Assembly (NCBI GenBank): GCA_012934845.2
Contig: WNNJ02002438.1
Location: forward strand, 1 to 64,000
Direction of reading: 5' to 3'
Length of the DNA: 64,000 bases
From: Pomphorhynchus laevis
Lineage: Eukaryota > Acanthocephala > Palaeacanthocephala > Echinorhynchida > Pomphorhynchidae
The position numbers and the translations under genes are program-made. The stretch's first letter is position 1. Each line of letters begins with the position of its first letter. The notes below the pieces were generated by a model that had not been told where the DNA came from, made no database searches, and worked only from the letters and a program-made list of their open reading frames with translations. Below are positions 1-9,585 of this stretch, one piece after another.

Positions 1-33
1 GCATTTTTCTTTAAAATAGTTTGTTAATTCTAG

Positions 34-2155
34 GAAATTTCACTAATGAACAATCACGAAAACGCCAATCAGTACGCCCACTTAACTGGTAAATAATAAT
101 ATTTTGTGAAACATTAACAATCTAATTTCATATGTAGCACTTTCTGACAATTTGCATGGTATGTGGTACCCAACACTTAGAAGAACATTAGTATGTTTAA
201 CAAAGCTCTTCAGAACGTTAGAGAATCGTGTATTCCAGGCAATTTCACAGGAAATGCTTATGAATTGTCTATACTCACTTTCCCACGCATCAAACTTGAT
301 TGCGACTAAGAAAAGTCAAATGGACGGGCAGCTGTTCCTTATACAGCACTTGCTTCTTCTGCGTGAACAAATCATGCCTTTCAATGTTGAATTTGCACTC
401 AAAGAATCAGCTTTGGATTTTGATAAGCTTAAAGGTAGTTTTTTAAAATACAAATATAATATCTCGTTTCATAATAAATAGCTAATGAACAATAGTTTAT
501 TTTACGCTGATGTTCCTGAGAAATTTAATCTATACGTTTACAGCAAATAAATCTGTTCTTGATTTTCAGCACATCATTTTATAGCCATACCGAGATTAAT
601 TGATGGTTCGATGTCCAACTCATTAATGAACCATCTTTCGTCCAGGATCCCTTAAAATAATCACAACGAAAAATATTAGAAACTGATAGTGATTGAATGT
701 ATACGAAACCACATTTAGTCAAGAGAGTACTGACTCACGATCTCTAACTTTTTATCGCTGACTAACTGTAAGTAGTCAATGTCTTCTAATAGTGGTCTTC
801 TAATAGTCAATGTCTTCGAGTAGTAAATATCTTCTAATGATGTCTTGTTAAAGGCGCTAACGAAAGCATTTGCTATCAGCTTTTTGTTTAACTTTAATTC
901 GGTTATATAAATCCATATTTTAGTTTGATGTTACTAATGAAAACTACATCAAGTGTTCGGATGTTAAAGCTAATATCTTGCAAATTGAGGCCGCTTGTAT
1001 ATGTTCGGAAGGGAAAATAAATAATTAAATTGTCAATTAGATGATGTAATTACGTTATAATGTAATTACAACTAGTTAATTTAACGTTGTCTTGCGTAAT
1101 TCCGAATAAAAGACAAAAATCTATACCACTGAGAATTAAAACGTAAAATAAACATGGTTAAATAAATATCAAGTCAAATATTTCATGTCAAATAAAGTCG
1201 ATTCAAACTCAAAACTTGATTTTTATCAATATTGATATCCAGCTTTAAAATTTATCAAAATTTTAGGGTCATATCCAAGATGCTCAATCATAAACATCTT
1301 TGATAATTTAATTTTTACAGTCGACAATTGCCTGCGAAAAACTATGACCTTTATTGATATCTATTGAATAGCGATTGTAAAAAGAATTAAAAGAATTATT
1401 TACAGTCGACAATTGCCTGCGAAAAACTATGACCTTTATTGATATCTATTGAATAGCGATTGTAAAAAGAATTAAAAGAATTAGAGAAACTCAAAATTAT
1501 AGCAGATTAATTCCTATTGATTTGACGAATATGTCGAAGCAAACAATTTTACAAGCATTTAACAAAATGTTTAACAAACATCTTTTGAACATTTAATATT
1601 ACGAGATAGTTTAATGTTCTGAAATTGTCTTATTTTATTTTGGTATATAATTTTAATTTGTAATCAAAATAATTTTATTAATATTTTTACTTATTTTTTA
1701 ATTTAATTTTTTATTTAGATGCAATAGCTGATTTTATAAAACATAAAACAGATGTTTTCTCATTGTCAAACAACGCGTTTCTCAAACTACTACTCAACGT
1801 AATTCTAATTATTTAAAAACTATGATTTATTAACTACTTGTATTTACAGGGACAACATATCGTGCATGAAAGCTTTATAGATTCCCGTAGAGAAGTTGAT
1901 CGGCTTATTAAGTTGACCTGTGAGCAATATATTGACTTTTGCTCTAATTCCATTGTCAAAGCATTTGGAAAAGTAGGTTTTGTACAAATTTTGCATTTAT
2001 CTATTTTTACATAAAATGGTCAGTTGGACGATAGTGAATCAGAAGCGAACGGTTTACCCGACAGCGTAACTCAAGTGGTTTGCGGAATTAAAACATCAAT
2101 TTCACTATATTTAAATAACAAGGAACTTGAAGAAGCGCTATATCAACCTATTAAG
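34..2155 (+). CDS. COG3: COG3, conserved oligomeric Golgi complex subunit 3 (C-terminal exons, partial)
   Basis: Five exons with consistent phases were read: 34-88, 138-434, 1719-1798, 1850-1972 and 2024-2155. All have AG acceptors and GT donors, and together they give 229 codons. The second exon contains HGMWYPTLRRTLVCLTKL and DGQLFLIQHLLLLREQI, hallmark stretches of COG3. Later exons give NNAFLKLLL, DSRREVDRLIKLTCEQYI and SLYLNNKELEEALYQPIK, matching the order in the animal protein. COG3 belongs to lobe A of the cytosolic COG tether, which recycles Golgi glycosylation enzymes in retrograde vesicles. The N-terminal exons lie left of the window. I could not find the short last exon (about 40 residues in human) before the LINE at 3.7 kb, so the gene may be cut off or that exon may lie elsewhere. 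Function is known from the family; the exon calls are seen directly. Confidence 0.85.
1314..1483. repeat. Perfect 85-bp tandem duplication in a COG3 intron
   Basis: Two adjacent 85-bp copies (1314-1398 and 1399-1483), each starting TTTACAGTCGACAATTGCC, read as identical. They lie in the 1.28-kb intron between the second and third COG3 exons seen here. Each copy begins with a TTTACAG string that resembles a 3' splice site. Confidence 0.9.
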
Positions 2156-3690
2156 GTATTCATAAAAGAAATTATTATTAAAATTTAGCTTGATTTCATA
2201 GTTTTGGATAATAATGCTAACATGAAAAAGGTCTTTTTCATGTTAACAATCTGCTGCTAGCAGAATTTTACTAAATTTAAACAGCTTTTTTTAGCATTTT
2301 ACAAATTTTATTAAAATCATTTCTTAAAGTTAAATCAGAGAAAAATGCAACTTTTTATTTGGTAATTTTTTACTATAATTGAAAGTTCGTGCAGTACTCG
2401 ATTTCTTATTGAAATCGATAACGAATTATCGGTTCGATGGTAAAGACTTGTTTGAACCTTTTTTCAAACTGTCCAGAGACTTCTAAGATGAAAAATAATT
2501 ATTTATGGATTAATAATCCAGAAATAATTTTCTGGATTATAAAGCATTATTAGAACTGGATCAAAGAAAAGAGGAAAATTTTATTTGGTATTTTGCTAAA
2601 ATTATCTTTTTCTATTTACATTTTTTGAGACTGTTGAATCATTAAAATGTTTAATGCCGCACGTCAACTCTTTGCACATCGTTTATTAAATTATTTTCTT
2701 TGCAGCCTCTTAAAAATAGAATTTTAGATTTCGATCTCTTGACTTCGATTTTCTTTAAGATTCTCGATAACTGCATACCACTGGCTCCATATAACTGTTG
2801 AATGATTGTAAATAGTTTATATTATTGATAAAGAATTATTAGATCTGGATCATATAAAAAGAGAAATTTTATTTGATGTTTCGCTAACCTCTGTTAGCAT
2901 CTTCAGAAAATTACTAAATTTTAGTAAAAATTATTGTAATTTTCTGAAGATTCTAACAGAAATTAGCGAAATATCAAATATAATTTTCCTCATTTCTTTG
3001 ATCCAGATGCAATAATTCTTTATCAATAATGAATCAGTATCAACTGTTGAAATCAATAACATTTATATACATTTTTTAAATCTAAATATAAAATTTCACT
3101 TAATATAAAAAATTTCATAAATTTTATAATTTTTTAACAATTTACAAAATAATTAAAATCATTTTTTTTATTTCAGATTGTAGTCTATCATTTAATCTTG
3201 TTTAGGTCAGACACGTTATATATCTTTAAATCAATGTATTTAACATACAGATTTTAAAGTTTATCTGTAGATCGATTCAGTTTTTCTATAATAATTTCAA
3301 TCTATATTTTATTTTTTAACTATTAGATATTTAATGTTGGAATCTTTGGTTATTAGAAAATTAAATAAATCGAAAAACACATTTTCAACAAATTAACATT
3401 TCCATTATGCTGTCTATGGACAGGCTACTAAGATTTGACGCTGTAAGAGTTATTTAATGGTCAAGCTTTGAAATAATTCGAACTTGTATACTCAGGCTTT
3501 TATCATTCACTGCGTATCATAATCATATAATTAATTCATCAATAATATTTGAATTATGTTCAATATTTTAATTAGGTTCAATTCATCAAAGTCAGTTTAA
3601 TATTTAAATTAGTTCAATATCTTGATTCGATGATTACCTTTTGCACACAATGTTCAAACATTTAACTATACAGATGGCTTGTATTAAGAA
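2156..3690. other. AT-rich stretch after the last recognised COG3 exon
   Basis: No convincing exon is seen. The stretch holds a repeat at about 2500-2780, related to sequence at 36.7-36.85 and 39.54-39.72 kb (shared string CTTGACTTCGATTTTCTTTA), and the palindromic MITE at 2821-3030. An acceptor-like TTTCAG at about 3176 opens a 26-codon frame that does not resemble the COG3 C-terminus. Confidence 0.6.
2821..3030. repeat. Foldback MITE, complete 210-bp palindromic copy
   Basis: The element starts ATTATTGATAAAGAATTATT and ends with the exact reverse complement, a perfect 20-bp terminal inverted repeat. Inner arms are also inverted: TTTCGCTAACCTCTGTTAGC on the left pairs with a TTAGCGAAATATC-type arm on the right. 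So nearly the whole element can fold into one hairpin. It encodes nothing. Related arms recur at 7.68, 36.48-37.19, 39.7-39.84 and 39.97-40.08 kb. Confidence 0.8.
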
Positions 3691-3696
3691 TGCAAT

Positions 3697-4869
3697 TTGA
3701 TAGACAAATATAAATATATTCCTGGCTATTCAGAGGCATTAGCCACCCTTAGAACCACAGTGGGATCTCACTTCATACCGTCTACGGAGGGCGGTCAATC
3801 ATCAACATCACGCCTGATTGAAAATCTCACCTCGACACAGCTTATACAATCATCTAGCGAAATGGATCGTGCCCGACTACATGCAGTGTCGTGTCCAAAA
3901 GCTGGGGCTTGGCTTAGTGCTGTACCAAATGCGGCATCTGGAACGGAATTAACACCCCCACAGTTCTGTATTCTAGTCCGCATGTGGCTTGGGATTCCTT
4001 TACATGAAAAGGATTATAGGTGCGGCCGCTGCATGCGCATAGCTGATAAGGAAGGCATACACCCGCTAACATGCCAATACGGGGGTTACCAAGGACTGCG
4101 GCATAATGTTATTCGTGACGTGGTATTCGCAGCCGCACAATCAGCCCGGATGGATGTAGCTTTGGAAGTGCCAGGTATTTTCCCGGACCAACGTGAACGG
4201 CCGGCAGACATCCTATTTTATGGGGATCCTCCCCATGCAATCGACTTTGCAGTCACTCACCCCCAACAGACGGCATACCGTCGCTCAGCTGCTAACGCAC
4301 AGCTCGCCGCCGCTACATCGTACGCGGCTAATGTTAAAGACCGGAAGTACAAGAGCAGGGTCGAAGCAGCGGGGTATATATTCTCAGCCGCTGTAGTGGA
4401 GTCGTTTGGGGGATGGAATGAAGAGGGAAACAGGGTCATTAAACGGGTTGCAAATAACATGAGCCGGACAAGCGGAGTCAGATACGCCGTGACGATCTCG
4501 CATTTATACCAGCGCATCTCTATTGCAATAATGAGAGGCAACGCCAAAGCAATGCTAGCGTCACTTGACCAGATCCCAATATCGACATTTGATGGTGGAC
4601 ACCAGGAAACATGTGAACCCGGGAAACGCCTCTTCGAGCCAGACTCTTGTGCTTCGAGCCGAACTCGTGATGTGATGGGACTACCGGTTTGCAAAGATAA
4701 CAACAAGAACCATGCCCCAATGAATGAGTACGGCGAAATAATTCCCGTGTCATGCATGAATGAGATAGTGCACCAAATTCCCGATACACTGCCAATAATC
4801 CAGGCCAGCCCGATTTCTAACATACAAATAATGCCCCAGCAACCTATCCAAAACGATCATGATCATTGA
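3697..4869 (+). mobile_element. LINE 3' part: zinc knuckle and restriction-like endonuclease domain
   Basis: A 390-codon open stretch with no plausible start of its own, so it is the 3' end of a 5'-truncated element. It reads ARLHAVSCPKAGAWLSAVP, then a Cys/His knuckle (CGRCMRIADKEGIHPLTC), then RHNVIRD, RPADIL and IDFAVTHP. The knuckle followed by RHN...R..D...PD...D.AV..P resembles the C-terminus of LINEs with a restriction-like (PD-(D/E)XK) endonuclease, as in the R2/NeSL group. The RT domain is missing. Related pieces lie at 26.6, 31.7 and 59-60.8 kb. The stop falls at the join with the LIM pseudogene. The family is inferred and the clade is unsure. Confidence 0.65.
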
Positions 4870-5209
4870 ACAGCCGCGTACGACAAATGTGAAGATCGAT
4901 ATCGACAATGTTGAGTATTTTCCTGAGCATGAACGAGAAACAATGGAACCGAAATTTGGTGGAGCATTTGAAAAGTACTCACGATGTGGAACCACAATGT
5001 ATGCTGCGGAAAGAATTGGTGCGTGCAGTTCGCAATGACACGAAAAGTGCTTTAGATGTAAAACTTGCAATACAACGTTGACTTTGGGTACATATAAAGA
5101 TCAGGATTGAGAAATATACTGCAAAGGTTGTTTCGCTGATAAAGTTCTTCCATACGACAAAAACCGCAAACAGGCCGAGGAGGAAATGAAGGCCAGCAAG
5201 CAGCTGTAA
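4859..5209 (+). pseudogene. Decayed LIM-domain protein copy (CRIP/CRP-like)
   Basis: One frame reads VKIDIDNVEYFPEHERE, PKFGGAFEKYSRCG, MYAAERIGA, HEKCFRCKTCNTTLTLGTYK and EIYCKGCFADK, ending in a TAA at 5207-5209. This is the zinc-binding pattern of a LIM domain like those of small cysteine-rich LIM proteins, which act as actin- or nucleus-associated adaptors. It is broken: TGA at 5036-5038 where LIM domains have Trp before His, TGA at 5108-5110 where Gly is usual, and Tyr in place of the first zinc Cys. No intron is seen and an A-rich tract lies downstream (about 5300), which would fit a processed copy. Its frame overlaps the last codons of the upstream LINE. Confidence 0.65.
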
Positions 5210-7077
5210 TTCAGTAGTTTTTGTATTTGATTTTTTTCATTACATCTCGTTAAAATTTTTAAAAAGTCAACAACTTGTTTTTGAATATCTTGAAATGTAA
5301 AAAAAATATAAATGTTTATTAAAAATTCACTAAATACGTAATTTTACTCCATAGCCAAGACCTAACAGATATTTTCTAAAAAAATGGTAAATTGCTTTAA
5401 GGATAAAGCATGATTTAAGGATAAAGCATGCTTTAAGGATAAAATTACTTTTTAAGTAAACTATACTATTATATTCGCAAACTATACTTGCATACTCGGG
5501 CTTTTTGACCGTCCACAGCGTATCGTAAATTAAATGTAAATTAATATTTTTTAATTTAAATTAAATTAAAAAATTAAATTCGTTTTGAAATTTAATTTAA
5601 TTTAATTTCGAATTTAATTATTAATTAAATTCGTTTTTGAAATTAGGAACATAAAGTTTCTAATTTTTATATCTTAGCTTAAATACATTTAAATTTTACA
5701 TCTAAATACGTTTAAATTTTGTTTAAATTTTACATTTTTACAGATGTTTAGTGTGATTCTTTGATTATTTAAGCTTGCGGTGAGTACTTTGGGTGCCATA
5801 TTTTCATATTGTTCTGAGCTAAAGGGCCGGATTAATTTATAAAATCTAATAATATGGTGATAAATCAAAAACAGCTTCATAAAATATAGAATTAATGAAA
5901 TATTTATTTTGAACTTGAACATCGAGGTCATCTTACTAAAGGGCAATCTGATCGAGTGACAACTTGGTTGATCTGTATATATCAACTTCAAATTCCAGCG
6001 ACGAGCCTAATGAAAATGCTCAACTGCGCGTCGTTTGAATTATGTGATTTAATATTGATTTTTGAAATATGGGACTTAAATAAAAAATGAGAAACTCAAA
6101 AAATTCAATCGAAGTTTATAACGAAAAAGCTATATGTAGGCTCATATAGAGCCTATATGTAGGCTCCTAAAGAAAATTTTTTTTTAATGAAACAGATATA
6201 AAAGGTACAATGTCTGTTTGCCTCATGATTCCAAGATGCGTTGTTAATGCAATCAGTTTATAAAAATTAAGAAAAGCTTTAATGTGTTTCCAAAATCATT
6301 ATTTTACTTGGTCGGTTAGCATATTTTATATTTTGATTTATCAGCAAATGACGATTAACCAGCTTCAAGAGCGGACAGTCGACTCACCGAATGCCAAATC
6401 GTTAATATCGGATTTCGAGCAGATGATTTAATGGATGTTCACATTGAAGAAAGCAAAGCCGATAACCTGATGGTTGATTTTCGATTCTAGTCGCGTTACA
6501 TCAAAATGATATGGACGATTGCTTTGCTGTAAAATTTTTTATTTCTCTAAGCTAATATTTGATATAACGATGATGTCATTATTTCAAATAATAAAAATGT
6601 GAATATAATTATGTCAAGTAGCAAAATAAATGATATGACACTTTCTTTCAATTTTAAACTAGAATCTTAAATCAGCAGTAAAAACAGAGGTATGTACCTG
6701 AATGTCCTATTGACCCAATGTGCCGATATCAAGAGTACTAGTGTCATTCAAGAAATAAAATAATGATATCGTCACAGCGAGTATTAAAAATATACGTAAT
6801 TGCCACAGAGAAGATCGTGAATGATATAGAAGTTAAAAAATTTATCACACCTTTTCAACTATTAACTAAAAGCAGGCAAGTTCTTATTGATTCGCAAATC
6901 CTGATCGTAGTTTGCATTTATAATTGTGATCGTATTGAGGTCAATCAACTATAGCGGCATAACTTAGCCTTTACGACAAGTTATTTAGTAGGATACTGTA
7001 AACGGTAATTTGCAACGACGAGGAATGTGCTTTGGTCATAAAACTATTTATTTAGACAATAAAACCAATGAAAGCGC
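5210..7077. other. AT-rich stretch without a recognised gene
   Basis: Mostly A/T-rich simple sequence. A short block at about 6355-6500 looks coding-like (CQIVNIGFRADDLMDVHIEE in one frame) but is interrupted and unrecognised. A three-fold AAGGATAAAGCATG-like repeat sits at about 5398-5440. Confidence 0.5.
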
Positions 7078-7965
7078 AATATTTTATTTAGCCAAATATT
7101 TACCAATTGCATATGGAATAAAGAAACTTCAAATCTTATGCGTGGTAGAGGACGAAAAGGTAATGTTAATGTTCATATGTGGAATTTGTGTTTGTTGTAA
7201 AAACTTTAAAGACTTTTTAGTAACTTTTGTTATTAACTTGTTTTTATCTTAATCGATACAACAAACTGAATTTATCTTTTTAAAGGACCATTTCTAATTT
7301 GTATTTACACAAGTATCTGCGGATACCAGTCGATATTAAATGTCAAATAGTTTGTATTTGACAAGCAAATACGAATACATAATCAGTTACTGAAGAAAAA
7401 ATAGTGAAAGTCTACTTTTGGATAATTTGCTAATTGATAACTTTTTAAATGTGAGTTCTGCTCTCAACGATTAGTTAAAAATAAAGAGTTAGCTACCAAT
7501 CGCTCAATCTCCTAATCGGTGCTTGGATGAAAGCTGTTTTATTTAAGAATTTAAACATCCATTAAAAAATTTGAAAGTTATTACTAAGGAAAATCAATTC
7601 GCTCTAAATTAGCGCATCACCCGATGCTAGAAGATATTGAGCCAATATGCATATTTATTTTCAATAGTTGATACTGATCAATTATTGATAAAGAATTATT
7701 GGAGCTGGATCAAAGGAAAGAAGAAAAATATTATTTGATATTTCGCTAACCTCTGTTAGCATCTTCAGCAAATTACCTTCTTTCTACTCACCTTTTTGAA
7801 TTTCGCTAACTTCTGTAGAATCATCACAAAATAACATTTTTTCTACTTACCTTTTTGATAATTTCGCTAACCTCTGTTAGAATCATCATAAAATTACCTT
7901 CTTTCTACTTACCTTTTTGAGAATGTTGAGTCGTTAAATTTCTAATGCCATACGTCAACTTTGCA
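7078..7965 (+). pseudogene. Duplicate of eEF1B exon 4 and the start of intron 4
   Basis: These 888 bp match 35875-36763 inside the eEF1B gene with one 1-base indel and only a few substitutions as read by eye (over 99% identity). The duplicated exon (7092-7159) keeps its TTATTTAG acceptor, its GTAATG donor and its frame ([20 protein letters not shown]). No other eEF1B exon is nearby, so alone it cannot encode the factor. The copy ends exactly where an unrelated LINE fragment starts. The gene copy is taken as the source because the other exons surround it. Confidence 0.9.
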
Positions 7966-8387
7966 ATCGGCTAAAATTTCAGAAACGCTATTCGTACGAA
8001 GATAGTATCGCCAGGGATGCATATTTGAATCCTAAGAGGTTTTGGTCTTATGTAAGAAACAACAGAACACTTGTCGCCACAATTAGCTCAATCCAAACGC
8101 CAACTGAAACTTTGACCGATCCGTCTCTAATCGCCCAACATTTAGCTGATGGCTTCTTGGTACAGGCTTTGACCTCTAACAAACTGCATGACTTTAGTTG
8201 GAAGTATGTTCCGGTTGCTCATCGGTGTTGTGTTCGTCCACTCAGAGTGGATGAGGTGTTGAACGAGGTTATGAAGCTCGATTCGTTTACATCTCCGGGA
8301 CCAGACAATATTGCCCCCTTCCTCGTCAAATCCCTAGCGAACGAACTGAGCAACTGTATGTTTCAGTTGGCGTATGTCTCATATCTG
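7966..8387 (+). mobile_element. LINE fragment: N-terminal reverse transcriptase region
   Basis: Reads NPKRFWSYVRNNRT, a helical linker, then DSFTSPGPDNIAPFLVKSLA, the typical block before the RT palm in CR1, Jockey and RTE-type LINEs. No endonuclease and no catalytic YxDD motif are present. It is bounded on the left by the eEF1B duplicate and on the right by a perfect hairpin. It is not obviously the same family as the other LINEs here. Confidence 0.65.
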
Positions 8388-8423
8388 TATGTCTCATACA
8401 GACTACGTTCTGTATGAGACATA
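8388..8423. repeat. Perfect 15-bp snap-back hairpin
   Basis: TATGTCTCATACAGA (8388-8402) is followed after 6 bases by its exact reverse complement (8409-8423). A partial direct copy (GTATGTCTCATA) lies just upstream. It marks the right end of the LINE fragment. Confidence 0.9.
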
Positions 8424-9585
8424 ATGTCGCAACAATTTTGTATTATTGAAATAAAGATTAGTATCCATGATCCGCTGTGGGTATTTAAACGGGGTTTTCC
8501 GTTGGTTTCATGTTTTTCACTTTAAGTATTTTATCGATAATTCAAAAATTACTTTAAATGTATAAATCTGTTTTTAATTTCAGTTAATCAGCGATCTATT
8601 ATTTTATTCTGGGAATAAAACTACGGCATGTTCATTTCCAACTTTACCAGATGAATGACCCAATACTTAAGACCAAATTAAAATTATTAAAATTATCAAA
8701 TTTGTGGGACATCAGTCCATATTAAAAAAATGTTCAATTGGTATTTGAACACTTTTTGATAAAGGTACAACAATATATTACAAAGTACGGTAATATGTCA
8801 TATTGAGACAATGAGTTCGTGAAGATAACGAAAATGCAAAAGGAATACACTTTAATAACAAGTTAATGCAATTGACTAGGGTGGTTCGGTAACCGCCTAT
8901 ATAATAGATACTACGTGTCTTACAGTCTAAATAAAAACAGCGGGTCGTTTAAAATTATTAGACAGTAACTCTAGGGTAATTTAAATTTGCGAAAATTTGT
9001 TAAATGAATCTGAAATTGGCTTTTTATAGTAAATTGATCGTTTAACAAACCAGTTTTCTTAACTTATTAAGATAATAACAGTTGCATGTCAACATTCGAT
9101 AAAATCTTGAAAATTCCAGTTTTGTAATACATAGTCTATTAAAAATAAAACAGTTTACAGCTTGCAAAAAAAAGAAATTTAATGAAAATACAAATTATTT
9201 CGTAAATTATTAGATTAAACTGTTAAGGCGATATTTATTAATAAAATTAAAATGTTTAAATATCATACGAAAACATTTAAAAACAATCACAGCCTTTATC
9301 GATATTTTAATTTCATATCGTAAATTTCACAAAGACCGCGATTCCAAAGTTTTGTCGATATTTTCTCTTGAAAGCCATATCAAATTGCTTTTAATATGAA
9401 AATGCGCTTTCAATAATAGATCCTAGTTTGCAAATTTTGGTATTCTTCATTACATTTTAAAACAGTGGATATACGGATTCTTGACTCTTTATATCCGCAG
9501 GGCCAGATAGAATTTTAATTTTAAATTCATCAGCAGATATTCCAATACTGTAAAAATCCAGTTTTTTTTAATTGTCTGCGACAAT
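8424..9585. other. AT-rich stretch downstream of the homeobox gene
   Basis: No coding signal or recognised repeat was seen. It is the 3' flank of the minus-strand homeobox gene and presumably holds its 3' UTR and polyadenylation site. Confidence 0.5.

Noticed and set aside
3176-3260. Possible last COG3 exon after an AG site
   Set aside because: The 26-codon frame bears no likeness to the conserved COG3 C-terminus.
4257-4823. Minus-strand 188-codon open frame
   Set aside because: Antisense shadow of the REL-type LINE coding region; no recognisable motif.
7010-7252. 80-codon frame containing eEF1B sequence, as a possible new gene
   Set aside because: The frame outside 7092-7159 is intron or flank of the duplicated segment; the rest of the factor is absent.
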